Positions 17,754-26,541 of a stretch of 64,000 bases of DNA are shown here, piece by piece. The notes below the pieces were generated by a model. That model saw only the letters and a list, made by a program, of their open reading frames with translations. It made no database searches and was not told the DNA's origin. Position numbers and translations under genes: made by a program. Each line of letters starts with the position of its first letter. Position 1 is the first letter of the stretch. Source of the DNA: Kitasatospora purpeofusca (lineage in GTDB: Bacteria > Actinomycetota > Actinomycetes > Streptomycetales > Streptomycetaceae); NCBI RefSeq assembly GCF_000718025.1, contig NZ_JODS01000006.1, positions 1 through 64,000 on the forward strand. Reading direction: 5' to 3'.

Positions 17754-18782
17754 TCAGGCCGTCAGCCAGGTGTCGATGTCCGCCAGCAGTTCCTTCCGCA
17801 CGCTGTCCGGGGCTACCGAGCCGCGCACCGACTGCCGGGCCAGCTCGGCCAGCTCGGCGTCGGAGAAGCCCAGTACGTCGCGGGCCAGCTCGTACTGGTC
17901 GGCGAGCCTGGCGCCGAACAGCAGCGGGTCGTCGGCGCCGAGCGCCAGCGGCACCCCGGCGTCGAACAGCCGGCGCAGCGGGACGTCCTCCGGGCGCTCG
18001 TAGACGCCCAGCGAGACGTTCGAGGACGGGCAGACCTCGCAGGTCACCTGGCGGTCGGCCAGCCGCTGCATCAGCCGCTCGTCCTCGGCGGCCCGCACAC
18101 CGTGGCCGATCCGGCCGGCGCCGAGGTCGTCCAGGCAGTCCCGGACGGACTCCGGGCCGGCCAGCTCGCCGCCGTGCGGGGCGGCCAGCAGTCCGCCCCG
18201 GCGGGCGATGTCGAAGGCCCGGTCGAAGTCGCGGGCCAGGCCGCGGCGCTCGTCGTTGGACAGGCCGAAGCCGACCACGCCCCGGTCGGTGTAGCGGACG
18301 GCGAGCCGGGCCAGGGTCCTGGCGTCCATCGGGGACTTCATCCGGTTGGCCGCGACCAGGACCCGGATGCCGACCCCGGTGGCGGCGGCGGCCTGCTCCA
18401 CCGCGTCCAGGATCAGTTCCAGGGCCGGGATCAGCCCGCCCAGCCGGGGCGCGTAGGAGGTCGGGTCGACCTGGATCTCCAGCCAGCGGGAGCCGTCCCG
18501 CCGCTCGTCCTCGGCGGTCTCCAGCACCAGCCGGCGGATGTCCTCCTCGTCGCGCAGGACCGAGCGGGCGGTGTCGTAGAGGCGCTGGAACCGGAACCAG
18601 CCGCGTTCGTCGGTGGCCCGCAGCCGGGGCGTCTCGCCGGAGCTGAGCGCCTCCGGCAGCCGGACCCGGTGCTTCTCGGCCAGTTCCAGCAGGGTGGCCG
18701 GGCGCATCGAGCCGGTGAAGTGCAGGTGCAGGTGGGCCTTCGGAAGGTCCCTGACGTCTCGCGGGTTCAGCAGGCGTTCCAT
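17754..18782 (-). CDS. add: Adenosine deaminase
   Basis: The 342-residue metal-dependent deaminase has the N-terminal H-L-H-L-H-F-T-G-S, with zinc ligands H19 and H21. It also has H-G-G-E (catalytic Glu; H-A-G-E in most relatives), I-G-H-G-V-R-A, C-P-S-S-N and G-A-D-D-P with the zinc-binding Asp. It converts adenosine to inosine for purine salvage. Streptomycetes carry several paralogues of this family and some act on other aminated purines, so substrate identity is not certain. It is convergent with murB, 25 bp apart. Confidence 0.88.
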   Translation of the reverse strand: MERLLNPRDVRDLPKAHLHLHFTGSMRPATLLELAEKHRVRLPEALSSGETPRLRATDERGWFRFQRLYDTARSVLRDEEDIRRLVLETAEDERRDGSRWLEIQVDPTSYAPRLGGLIPALELILDAVEQAAAATGVGIRVLVAANRMKSPMDARTLARLAVRYTDRGVVGFGLSNDERRGLARDFDRAFDIARRGGLLAAPHGGELAGPESVRDCLDDLGAGRIGHGVRAAEDERLMQRLADRQVTCEVCPSSNVSLGVYERPEDVPLRRLFDAGVPLALGADDPLLFGARLADQYELARDVLGFSDAELAELARQSVRGSVAPDSVRKELLADIDTWLTA

Positions 18783-18817
18783 TCACGAATCCTGCCGTAT
18801 CGGGGCCCCCTACGGGA

Positions 18818-18860
18818 ACCGCCCTCTTCCCAGCCCCCGAAGGGGTGAAAAGAGGGCGGT
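18818..18860 (-). terminator. Terminator of the aminotransferase gene
   Basis: An 11-bp perfect stem (18818-18828 with 18850-18860) encloses a small inner hairpin. It lies between the aminotransferase stop (18925) and the adenosine deaminase start (18782), so it separates the two minus-strand genes. Confidence 0.8.
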
Positions 18861-18924
18861 CCGGTCAATCGGTGTTGACGTCACGCGTCGAGGCCACCGC
18901 GAGCGGGCCCCGGGCGGGGAGGGT

Positions 18925-20169
18925 TCAGCGGGCCTCGGCCAGCAGCTTCTGGATCCGGCCGACACCCTCGGCGAGGTCGGCGTCGCCCAGGGCGTAGGAG
19001 AGCCGCAGGTAGCCGGGGGTGCCGAAGGCCTCGCCGGGAACGACCGCGACCTCGACCTCGTCCAGGATCAGCGAGGCCAGCTCGGCGGAGGTCTGCGGAC
19101 GCTGCCCGCGGATCTCCTTGCCCAGCAGGGCCTTGACGGACGGGTACACGTAGAAGGCGCCCTCGGGCTCGGGGCAGAGCACGCCGTCGATCTCGTTGAG
19201 CATCCGGACGATGGTGCGCCGGCGCCGGTCGAAGGCGGTGCGCATCTCGTGGACGGCGGAGAGGTCGCCGGCGACGGCGGCCAAGGCGGCGCGCTGGGCC
19301 ACGTTGGAGACGTTCGAGGTGGCGTGCGACTGCAGGTTGGTCGCGGCCTTGACCACGTCCTTGGGGCCGATCACCCAGCCCACCCGCCAGCCGGTCATCG
19401 CATAGGTCTTGGCGACACCGTTGACCACGATGGTCCTGTCCGCGAGCTCCGGCAGCAGGGCCGGCAGCGAGACGAACTCCGCGTCGCCGTAGACGAGGTG
19501 CTCGTAGATCTCGTCGGTGAGCACCCACAGCCCGTGCTCCAGGGCCCAGCGGCCGATCTCCTCGGCCTCGGCCCGGGTGTACACCGCGCCGGTCGGGTTG
19601 GACGGCGAGACGAAGAGCACCACCTTGGTGTTCTCGGTGCGGGCGGCCTCCAGCTGCTCCACCGAGACCTTGTAGCCGGTGGTCTCGTCGGTCACGACCT
19701 CCACCGGCACGCCGCCGGCGAGCTGGATCGACTCCGGGTAGGTGGTCCAGTACGGCGCCGGGACGATGACCTCGTCGCCCGGGTCGAGGATCGCCGCGAA
19801 CGCCTCGTAGATCGCCTGCTTGCCGCCGTTGGTCACCAGCACCTGGGAGGGGTCCACCGCGTAGCCGGAGTCGCGCAGCGTCTTGGCCGCGATCGCCTCC
19901 TTGAGCTCCGGCAGGCCGCCGGCCGGGGTGTAGCGGTGGTTCCTCGGGTCGCGGCAGGCCTCGACGGCCGCCTCGACGATGTAGTCCGGGGTGGGGAAGT
20001 CCGGCTCGCCGGCGCCGAAGCCGATGACGGGCCGGCCGGCCGCCTTGAGGGCCTTGGCCTTGGCGTCCACGGCGAGGGTGGCGGACTCCGCGATCGCGCC
20101 GATCCGGGCGGAGACGCGGCGGTCGGCGGGGCGGACGGAACGGTCGGGCTGCGGGGTGGAAGCGCTCAT
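18925..20169 (-). CDS. PLP-dependent aminotransferase, aspartate aminotransferase type
   Basis: This is a 414-residue class I aminotransferase. The fold-type I landmarks are G-A-G-E-P-D-F-P-T-P, T-N-G-G-K-Q-A-I-Y, A-P-Y-W-T-T-Y-P-E, S-P-S-N-P-T-G-A, and the PLP lysine in V-A-K-T-Y-A-M-T-G-W-R. The substrate-binding Arg is near Y-L-R-L-S-Y-A. The likely role is aspartate/2-oxoglutarate transamination. ATG 20169 fits the family N-terminus, although the frame stays open 141 bases further upstream. It diverges from tRNA-Trp and secE. Confidence 0.93.
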   Translation of the reverse strand: MSASTPQPDRSVRPADRRVSARIGAIAESATLAVDAKAKALKAAGRPVIGFGAGEPDFPTPDYIVEAAVEACRDPRNHRYTPAGGLPELKEAIAAKTLRDSGYAVDPSQVLVTNGGKQAIYEAFAAILDPGDEVIVPAPYWTTYPESIQLAGGVPVEVVTDETTGYKVSVEQLEAARTENTKVVLFVSPSNPTGAVYTRAEAEEIGRWALEHGLWVLTDEIYEHLVYGDAEFVSLPALLPELADRTIVVNGVAKTYAMTGWRVGWVIGPKDVVKAATNLQSHATSNVSNVAQRAALAAVAGDLSAVHEMRTAFDRRRRTIVRMLNEIDGVLCPEPEGAFYVYPSVKALLGKEIRGQRPQTSAELASLILDEVEVAVVPGEAFGTPGYLRLSYALGDADLAEGVGRIQKLLAEAR

Positions 20170-20426
20170 GCCTGCATCGTCGCAGACCGCACACCGCCCG
20201 GGCATGGCGGTTTCACGATATGTACGGGAGCGTCCGCATGGCGGCCGGGTCGGCCCTGGTGACGGCCCGAAAAGAAGAGGTTCGACCAAACGCCCTTCGA
20301 CCCCGTACACTCACTGATCGACGGCCACCGAACGAACCGGAGCCTCCACCGCCGCACAGAAACTGTGCGGGGATCGGCGGAAGATACGGTAGGTTGGTCG
20401 TCACTACTGGGGCCGCGAGGTTCCGT
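20170..20426. promoter_or_regulatory. Divergent region before tRNA-Trp and secE
   Basis: The gap holds TACACT (20306-20311) with TTCGAC 19 bp upstream, and a perfect 8-bp inverted repeat (20352-20359 with 20363-20370, spacer AAA). Overlapping TACGGT/TAGGTT hexamers lie at 20385-20395, about 30 bp before tRNA-Trp. The last is the likelier tRNA promoter. The palindrome could be an operator. Confidence 0.4.
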
Positions 20427-20499
20427 AGGGCAATAGCTCAATTGGTAGAGCACCGGTCTCCAAAACCGGCGGTTGGGGGTTCAAGTCCCTCTTGCCCTG
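20427..20499 (+). tRNA. tRNA-Trp (anticodon CCA)
   Basis: The acceptor AGGGCAA pairs with TTGCCCT, the anticodon stem CCGGT/ACCGG holds loop CTCCAAA, and the T-arm is GGGGG-TTCAAGT-CCCTC. Placement just before secE is the usual actinobacterial order. Confidence 0.97.
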
Positions 20500-20646
20500 C
20501 TGCTCGATTCGTCATCAGCCCGTTCGCTCCACAGAGCGAGCGGGCTTGATGCGGAGAGGGCGCCGATCAGCACCGCTAGCCGGCCGCTCGTGCCTCTTCG
20601 GGTACGCAGTCGACGCTCGGCAGGACCCGGATTCAGGTGAGGACGA

Positions 20647-20979
20647 GTGACGGAGACCACGGGCTCCACCGCAACGCCTGAGAGCGGCAACCCCGAGGGG
20701 GCCGACGGCGCTGCCGAGACCACCCCTGCGGAGGGTGATTCGCGCCGCAAGCGCTCTGGCGAGAAGAAGTCCGGCAAGCGGGCCAAGAAGGGCGTCTTCG
20801 CCCGTCTCGCCCTCTTCTACCGGCAGATCATCGCCGAGCTGCGCAAGGTCGTCTGGCCGACCCGCAACCAGCTGGTGAGCTACACCACGGTCGTGGTCGT
20901 GTTCGTCGTGGTCGTGATGGCCTTCGTGTCCGGCCTCGACTACGGCTTCTCCAAGGCCGCCCTCTGGATCTTCGGCTGA
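20647..20979 (+). CDS. secE: Preprotein translocase subunit SecE
   Basis: The 110-residue protein has an acidic then Lys/Arg-rich N-terminus (to about residue 48). An amphipathic helix with the hallmark E-L-R-K-V-V-W-P-T-R follows, then one TM helix (about 78-98). SecE clamps the two halves of SecY. GTG 20647 has AGGTGAGGACGA just upstream. nusG follows, separated by a terminator. Confidence 0.96.
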   Translation: MTETTGSTATPESGNPEGADGAAETTPAEGDSRRKRSGEKKSGKRAKKGVFARLALFYRQIIAELRKVVWPTRNQLVSYTTVVVVFVVVVMAFVSGLDYGFSKAALWIFG

Positions 20980-21011
20980 CCAAGCCGTTCCACCTGTGCG
21001 TACAACCTCCC

Positions 21012-21038
21012 GACCCGGGCCGGTCCTCGGCCCGGGTC
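21012..21038 (+). terminator. Terminator of secE
   Basis: A 10-bp perfect stem (21012-21021 with 21029-21038) has a GGTCCTC loop and lies 32 bp after secE. nusG therefore probably has a promoter of its own in 21040-21190. Confidence 0.75.
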
Positions 21039-21190
21039 GAGCTGTCTGCGTCGGAGGTACGGGGCCGCTACCGTTGACTCGGTACTGTTGAAGTCTTCGA
21101 GGCGAACTTCCGGCGACCGCGTGAGCGGAGCGGAGCCGGACCGTCGCGGAGCGTGCCACCTTCACCATCTCCAGGAAAGAAGCAGCCACC

Positions 21191-22099
21191 GTGTCTGAGT
21201 CCCCCCTGTACGACGCCGACGAGACCGTCCTCGAGGCGGATGTCGCCGCCGAGGACGCGGCCGAGCTGGCTGACGCCGTCGAGTCCGACGAGCAGCAGAT
21301 CGTGGACGCGGTCGACTCCGACGAGGACGAGGTCGAGGCGTTCGACGAGGCCGAGGCCGGCGAGCCGGCCGAGGACGTCGCGCTGCACGTGGAGACCGAG
21401 GAGGAGCTCGTCGAGGACGCCGCCGACGAGGACGCCGAGGACGCCGAGGACGAGGACGCCGCCGAGGAGGCCGCCGAGGAGGAGGCCGTCGAGGTCGACC
21501 CGGTCGCCAAGTTCCGCGAGGACCTCCGGTTCATGCCGGGCGAGTGGTACGTGATCCACACCTACGCCGGCTACGAGAACCGGGTGAAGCAGAACCTGGA
21601 GCAGCGCGCGGTCTCCCTCAACGTCGAGGAGTACATCTTCCAGGCCGAGGTGCCGCAGGAGGAGGTCGTCCAGATCAAGAACGGCGACCGCAAGACCATC
21701 CGCCAGAACAAGCTCCCCGGCTACGTCCTGGTGCGCATGGACCTCACCCCGGAGTCCTGGGGCGTCGTGCGCAACACCCCCGGTGTCACCGGCTTCGTCG
21801 GCAACGCCTACGACCCGTACCCGCTGACCCTGGACGAGGTCGTCAAGATGCTCGCCCCCGACGTCGAGCGCCAGGCGGCCAAGGAGGCCGGCAAGCCCTC
21901 GCCGATCAAGCCCAGCGAGATCCAGGTCCTCGACTTCGAGGTCGGCGACTCGGTCACCGTCACCGACGGCCCGTTCGCGACCCTGCAGGCGACCATCAAC
22001 GAGATCAACCCCGACTCGAAGAAGGTCAAGGGCCTGGTCGAGATCTTCGGCCGGGAGACCCCGGTCGAGCTCTCCTTCGACCAGATCCAGAAGAACTAG
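21191..22099 (+). CDS. nusG: Transcription antitermination/elongation factor NusG
   Basis: NusG here is 302 residues, long for the family because of an acidic N-terminal extension of about 98 residues, rich in Asp, Glu and Ala, as in other streptomycetes. The NGN domain follows (E-W-Y-V-I-H-T-Y-A-G-Y-E-N), binding RNA polymerase. The C-terminal KOW domain has V-T-D-G-P-F-A and couples to Rho or S10. The start is GTG 21191. Confidence 0.96.
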   Translation: MSESPLYDADETVLEADVAAEDAAELADAVESDEQQIVDAVDSDEDEVEAFDEAEAGEPAEDVALHVETEEELVEDAADEDAEDAEDEDAAEEAAEEEAVEVDPVAKFREDLRFMPGEWYVIHTYAGYENRVKQNLEQRAVSLNVEEYIFQAEVPQEEVVQIKNGDRKTIRQNKLPGYVLVRMDLTPESWGVVRNTPGVTGFVGNAYDPYPLTLDEVVKMLAPDVERQAAKEAGKPSPIKPSEIQVLDFEVGDSVTVTDGPFATLQATINEINPDSKKVKGLVEIFGRETPVELSFDQIQKN

Positions 22100-22112
22100 T
22101 CCCATCGGTCTT

Positions 22113-22154
22113 CGGATTCGGGGCGGGCCTGCGGGCCCGCCCCGAATCCGTTTT
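22113..22154 (+). terminator. Terminator of nusG
   Basis: A perfect 16-bp stem (22113-22128 with 22135-22150) with a six-base loop is followed by TTTT. It lies 14 bp after the nusG stop. Confidence 0.93.
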
Positions 22155-22181
22155 GGTCCAGCGACGCCGAGGCGTTAGCCT
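22153..22181 (+). promoter_or_regulatory. Promoter of rplKA
   Basis: TTGGTC (22153-22158), a 17-bp spacer and TAGCCT (22176-22181). Its -35 element uses the T-tract of the preceding terminator. The transcript would start about 22188, just before the folded leader. Confidence 0.6.
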
Positions 22182-22189
22182 GGTCCGAT

Positions 22190-22233
22190 GTGTGTGCTGG
22201 CGACCGGGTGTCGCCCCGTGTCCGCGCACACAC
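22190..22233 (+). promoter_or_regulatory. Structured leader of rplK-rplA
   Basis: GTGTGTGC (22190-22197) pairs with GCACACAC (22226-22233), enclosing GGCGAC (22199-22204) paired with GTCGCC (22210-22215). Such two-helix leaders in L11-L1 operons are usually where L1 binds its own mRNA to limit translation. The fold is visible; the regulator is inferred. Confidence 0.5.
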
Positions 22234-22266
22234 CAGCAATCACCTCTCGGAAGGACCCGGAGAGAC

Positions 22267-22701
22267 ATGCCTCCCAAGAAGAAGAAGGTCACGGGGCTTA
22301 TCAAGCTCCAGATCAACGCCGGTGCGGCGAACCCGGCTCCGCCGGTCGGCCCCGCGCTGGGTCAGCACGGCGTCAACATCATGGAGTTCTGCAAGGCCTA
22401 CAACGCTGCGACCGAGTCGCAGCGCGGCATGATCGTGCCGGTGGAGATCACGGTCTACGAGGACCGTTCCTTCACCTTCATCACGAAGACGCCGCCGGCC
22501 GCGCGCCTCATCCTGAAGGCCGCCGGTGTCGAGAAGGGCTCGAGCGAGCCGCACAAGACCAAGGTCGCGAAGCTCACCGCCGCCCAGGTCCGTGAGATCG
22601 CCACGACCAAGATGCCCGACCTGAACGCCAACGACCTGGACGCCGCGTCCAAGATCATCGCCGGCACCGCCCGGTCGATGGGCATCACGGTCGAGGGCTG
22701 A
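22267..22701 (+). CDS. rplK: Ribosomal protein L11 (uL11)
   Basis: L11, 144 residues, has the N-terminal proline-rich loop ([12 protein letters not shown]) to which thiopeptides bind together with 23S rRNA, and the C-terminal rRNA-binding domain. It is needed for RelA-dependent stringent response. ATG 22267 has AGGACCCGGAGAG upstream. L1 follows 76 bp later. Confidence 0.98.
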
Positions 22702-22777
22702 TCACCCTTCTCGTCCCCGTGGTAGGGCCCGCGCAGGCCCGTGACACCACAACTCCATTCACCATTCAGGAGCAGCT

Positions 22778-23500
22778 ATGAAGCGCAGCAAGGCCCTGAA
22801 GGCCGCGGACGCCCAGGTCGACCGCGAGCGCCTTTACGCCCCCCTCGAGGCCGTCCGCCTCGCCAAGGCGACCAGCACCAGCAAGTTCGACGGCACCGTC
22901 GAGGTCGCCATGCGTCTGGGCGTCGACCCGCGCAAGGCCGACCAGATGGTCCGCAGCACCGTGATCCTCCCGCACGGCACCGGTAAGACCGCTCGGGTCC
23001 TGGTCTTCGCGACCGGCGAGCGTGCCGAGGCCGCGCGTGCTGCGGGCGCCGACATCGTCGGTGCCGACGAGCTCATCGACGAGGTCGCGAAGGGCAAGCT
23101 GGACTTCGACGCCGTCGTCGCCACCCCGGACCTCATGGGCAAGGTCGGCCGCCTCGGCCGCGTGCTCGGTCCCCGTGGTCTGATGCCGAACCCGAAGACC
23201 GGCACCGTCACCCCGGATGTCGCCAAGGCTGTCAACGACATCAAGGGCGGCAAGATCGAGTTCCGCGTCGACAAGCACTCGAACCTGCACTTCATCATCG
23301 GGAAGACCTCCTTCTCCGACGAGCAGCTGGTCGAGAACTACGCCGCCGCGCTGGACGAGGTGCTCCGCGCCAAGCCGTCCGCCGCCAAGGGCCGCTACAT
23401 CAAGAAGACCGCGTTCTCGACCACCATCGGCCCCGGCATCCTGGTGGACCCGAACCGCACCCGCAACCTCCTCGTCGAGGAGGACCCGGCCGCGGTCTGA
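22778..23500 (+). CDS. rplA: Ribosomal protein L1 (uL1)
   Basis: L1, 240 residues, forms the L1 stalk that moves E-site tRNA and usually represses its own operon. Motifs include T-S-K-F-D-G-T-V-E-V and L-G-P-R-G-L-M-P-N-P-K-T-G-T. CAGGAGCAGC precedes ATG 22778. A long terminator hairpin follows. Confidence 0.98.
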   Translation: MKRSKALKAADAQVDRERLYAPLEAVRLAKATSTSKFDGTVEVAMRLGVDPRKADQMVRSTVILPHGTGKTARVLVFATGERAEAARAAGADIVGADELIDEVAKGKLDFDAVVATPDLMGKVGRLGRVLGPRGLMPNPKTGTVTPDVAKAVNDIKGGKIEFRVDKHSNLHFIIGKTSFSDEQLVENYAAALDEVLRAKPSAAKGRYIKKTAFSTTIGPGILVDPNRTRNLLVEEDPAAV

Positions 23501-23517
23501 TCGCAGCCGACCTTCGT

Positions 23518-23561
23518 ACGGCGGGCCCGTACCCCCTTCACCGGGGGTGCGGGCCCGCCGT
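23518..23561 (+). terminator. Terminator of rplKA
   Basis: A hairpin of about 19 bp (23518-23536 with 23543-23561, one wobble pair) closes on TTCACC, 17 bp after rplA. Confidence 0.92.
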
Positions 23562-23682
23562 CGTTTCCCGATCGATACCCCCTGCCGGGGGAACGGGCGC
23601 GCGGTCCGTCGTACGCTCGGCCGGTCCGCCCGCGCGTTCCCGGCCGAGGGAGCCCGCCGCCGTCCGACCGCCGGAGTGTGCC

Positions 23683-24513
23683 GTGCCCGCCCTTCGCCCC
23701 GCCGCCAAGGGGGCGGCCCTGCTGCTGCTCGCCGCAGGCCTCACCGCGTGCAGTGTGCTGGCCGTCTCCGGCGACCGAACCCCGATCAGCGACCGGCCCA
23801 CCGTCCGGCCGCCCCGGCAGGTGCTGCTGTCCGCCTCGCAGCGGCTGGACGACGCCGGCGGGGCGCGGATCCAGGCGGTCGAGGAGGGCCCGTCGGGGCG
23901 GCGGAGCGCGAGCGGAACGGTGTCCTGGGGCGCCCACGACTCGGCCGAGCTGACCGTCACCGACGAGCTGGGCACCGGGCGGCTGCGGGGCCGGGACGGC
24001 GCCCTGGACCTCGGCTACACCGGTGCGGCGCCCCGGACCGCGGACCGGGACCGGGCGGAGTCGCTGGACCCGCGCGCCGTCCCCGGCGGACAGGGCGGCT
24101 GGTCCGGGGGCTGGATCACCGGTCTGCTCGCCAATCCGGGCGGGTCGGCGCGCCTGATGGCGCTGGCCGGCAAGCTCACCCCGCTGGGCGGCGAGGAGCT
24201 GAACGGCGGGACGGTCGCGCACTACCGGGGCGCCGCGCCGGTCGCCGACTACTTCGGCGCCGAGGAGGGGCTGAGCCCGGCCCGGCTGAACGAGATGCTC
24301 GACTACTACGAGCGGCGCGGGGTCGCCGCCGTCGAGTACGACTTCTGGGTGGCGCCGGGGGACCGGCTGCTGCGGGTGCGGTCCACGGTCAAGGGCGCGT
24401 CCGGCGCCGTGGTGACCACCACGGACATCACCGAGGGCGCCGAGCCGGCCGAGGGCGCCGCGACCGACGCGCCCGCCGGGGCTGCCGCCGCGCCGCCGAC
24501 CCCCGCGGGCTGA
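23683..24513 (+). CDS. Lipoprotein A of a tandem pair
   Basis: GTG 23683 encodes 276 residues with a lipoprotein signal peptide: basic start, hydrophobic core and lipobox L-T-A-C with C23 lipidated. The mature part has no enzyme motif I recognise. It resembles the second protein downstream in length and in a shared L-S-P-A-R segment before the last third. The overall look is of a LppX/LprG-type beta-sheet lipoprotein that might bind a lipid or ligand. Such genes sit between rplA and rplJ in streptomycetes as I recall. The tail is Ala/Pro-rich. Confidence 0.82.
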   Translation: MPALRPAAKGAALLLLAAGLTACSVLAVSGDRTPISDRPTVRPPRQVLLSASQRLDDAGGARIQAVEEGPSGRRSASGTVSWGAHDSAELTVTDELGTGRLRGRDGALDLGYTGAAPRTADRDRAESLDPRAVPGGQGGWSGGWITGLLANPGGSARLMALAGKLTPLGGEELNGGTVAHYRGAAPVADYFGAEEGLSPARLNEMLDYYERRGVAAVEYDFWVAPGDRLLRVRSTVKGASGAVVTTTDITEGAEPAEGAATDAPAGAAAAPPTPAG

Positions 24514-24658
24514 ACCGGCCCCGGCGCGGGACGGGAGGTGCGGCCGAGTGGCGGGGGGTGCCACGGAGCCGCGCGGGACCGGGTGGCAAGGTGGGCGGGA
24601 GCGGACGGGCCGGCCTGGGTGGCCGTCCGCCGAGGACGGATCCGACGGGGAGGCCTGG

Positions 24659-25537
24659 ATGGCGGTGCGGCAGCGGCTGGCGGCGGTGGTCGCCGCCGCG
24701 GTGCTGGCGGGCGGCCTGAGCGGCTGCGGCGGGGCGGACGGCCCGGCCCCGGCCGGCTCGCCGAGCGCGTCCGGCGCCCCGACGCCGACGCCCAGCAGCG
24801 CCTCCCCGACCTGGCCGGCCAAGCCGACCGACCGCTCGCCGCACGGCGTGCTGCTCTCGGCCCAGCTGGCCATGCAGACCGCGCGCCGGGCCAAGGTGAG
24901 CTACCGGCTGGGCTCGGACGCCGGCTCCGGCCCGCTGTTCTGGCAGCCGAAGACCGCGCTCCAGGTCAAACGTTCCACCCCGGCGGCGGCCGAGCAGCTG
25001 ATCGTCGTGGACACCGTCGCCTACGAGGGCGGCGACGCGGCCACCGCGGCCCGGCTGGGCGGGCGGCACTGGGAGCGGTTCGCCGGGGCGCCGGGCCCGG
25101 ACGGGCACCGGGAGATCCCGTACGCGGGGCTGATCGACCTGCTCAACCCGGTGGTGGCGCTGGCCGCCGCCACCGCCGACGGGACCACCGCCCAGTACGT
25201 CGGCGAGGAGAAGTTCGAGGACTCCACGGTGGAGCACTACCGGGTGAGCACCGACGCGGCCCGCTACGCGGCGGCGCAGACCCAGCTGAGCCCGGCCCGC
25301 CGGGAGGGCCTGCGGACCGCGCTGGCGCCCGGCGGCTCGGCCTCGCTCACCCTGGACCTCTGGCTGAACGACAAGGACCAGCTGGTCCGGCTGCAGCGGA
25401 CCGGGGCGGGCGACAGCGGCCGGCTGGACGACTCGGTGCTCTACACCGAGCCCGGCGGCCCGCTCTCGGCGCAGGCCCCGGCCGAGTCGGACACCGTGGA
25501 CACCGGCACCCGCAGCACCCCGCCGACGGCCCGCTGA
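24659..25537 (+). CDS. Lipoprotein B of a tandem pair
   Basis: ATG 24659, with GGGGAGG six bases upstream, encodes 292 residues. The signal peptide ends in lipobox L-S-G-C (C23), followed by a Ser/Pro/Thr-rich linker of about 30 residues. The frame is open 111 bases further upstream, but only this start gives a clean signal peptide. Shared features with the preceding gene (position, size, lipobox, the L-S-P-A-R segment) indicate tandem duplication. The function is unknown. Confidence 0.82.
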   Translation: MAVRQRLAAVVAAAVLAGGLSGCGGADGPAPAGSPSASGAPTPTPSSASPTWPAKPTDRSPHGVLLSAQLAMQTARRAKVSYRLGSDAGSGPLFWQPKTALQVKRSTPAAAEQLIVVDTVAYEGGDAATAARLGGRHWERFAGAPGPDGHREIPYAGLIDLLNPVVALAAATADGTTAQYVGEEKFEDSTVEHYRVSTDAARYAAAQTQLSPARREGLRTALAPGGSASLTLDLWLNDKDQLVRLQRTGAGDSGRLDDSVLYTEPGGPLSAQAPAESDTVDTGTRSTPPTAR

Positions 25538-25567
25538 GCCCGTCCGGCCGCCGCGGCCAGGGGCGAT

Positions 25568-25597
25568 TTGCCCCGGACGGCGGCGTCCGGCTACTGT
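25568..25597 (+). promoter_or_regulatory. Promoter of rplJL
   Basis: TTGCCC (25568-25573), an 18-bp spacer and TACTGT (25592-25597). The start would be about 25604, so the transcript opens at the conserved L10-leader segment CCAAAGACCGCTGG. Confidence 0.6.
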
Positions 25598-25603
25598 GGC
25601 GGA

Positions 25604-25887
25604 AGCCAAAGACCGCTGGTTGTCGCGCTGCCCCCGTCAGGGAGTGCGTGACCGAAGGATCCGCGCCTCGTGCGCGGGCAGCCCGCGCAGGATTGTTTGG
25701 AGCTTTGACCTCCGGGTCGCGTGCCTCGCACGCGGACCCGTCGAGTTCACCACGAGCCCCGTGCGCCTGCGCACCGGGGCTCATCTGCTTTTCCGCAGAG
25801 GTTCTCCTCCGTCCGGTGGTCCGAGGCGCGAATGGTCGACTCTCGCGGTCGGCCTGATTTCGACATCACGGAAGGAGGCGTAAGCCT
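25604..25887 (+). promoter_or_regulatory. L10-type leader with attenuator hairpin
   Basis: The 284-nt leader begins with a segment resembling the L10(L12)4 binding site seen in ribosomal L10 leaders. At 25754-25782 a 13-bp hairpin with one bulged C is followed by a short T-run near 25789. This looks like an intrinsic terminator inside the leader, so L10 could act by promoting attenuation. The rest is moderately structured and contains no gene. Confidence 0.65.
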
Positions 25888-26451
25888 ATGGCTAGGCCCG
25901 ACAAGGCTGCTGCCGTCGCCGAGATCACGGAGCTTTTCCGTGGCTCGAACGCTGCGGTGCTGACCGAGTACCGCGGTCTGACGGTGAAGCAGGTCAAGAC
26001 CCTGCGTCGCTCGCTGGGCGAGAACGCCCAGTACGCCGTGGTGAAGAACACGCTGACCAAGATCGCGGCCAACGAGGTCGGGATCACGGAGCTGGACGAC
26101 CTGTTCGCCGGTCCGACGGCTGTCGCCTTCGTCACCGGTGACCCGGTGGAGTCGGCGAAGGCTCTGCGTGACTTCGCCAAGGAGAACCCTGCTCTCGTCA
26201 TCAAGGGCGGTGTCCTTGACGGCAAGGCGCTGTCCGCCGACGAGATCAAGAAGCTCGCGGACCTCGAGTCCCGCGAGGTGCTGCTCGCCAAGCTGGCGGG
26301 TGCCATGAAGGGCAAGCAGTCGCAGGCTGCCGCGCTCTTCCAGGCCCTGCCCTCGAAGCTCGTCCGCACGGTCGAGGCCCTTCGGGAAAAGGTCGAGCAG
26401 GGCGGTGCCGGTACGCCGGCTCCCGCCGCCGAGGAGACCGCGGCCGAGTGA
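25888..26451 (+). CDS. rplJ: Ribosomal protein L10 (uL10)
   Basis: L10, 187 residues, carries the L7/L12 dimers on the ribosomal stalk. The N-terminal rRNA-binding domain begins M-A-R-P-D-K-A and includes E-Y-R-G-L-T-V-K-Q. The C-terminal helix binds L12 and ends in an Ala/Glu-rich tail. GGAAGGAGGC precedes the ATG. rplL follows 90 bp later. Confidence 0.98.
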   Translation: MARPDKAAAVAEITELFRGSNAAVLTEYRGLTVKQVKTLRRSLGENAQYAVVKNTLTKIAANEVGITELDDLFAGPTAVAFVTGDPVESAKALRDFAKENPALVIKGGVLDGKALSADEIKKLADLESREVLLAKLAGAMKGKQSQAAALFQALPSKLVRTVEALREKVEQGGAGTPAPAAEETAAE

Positions 26452-26541
26452 TCGGCCGAGGCTCTGCCTCGCTGCGGGCCCGTACGCCCGCCAACCCGTA
26501 CATCCGGCACCACCTGCCGATTTAGTGGAAGGACGCCAATC

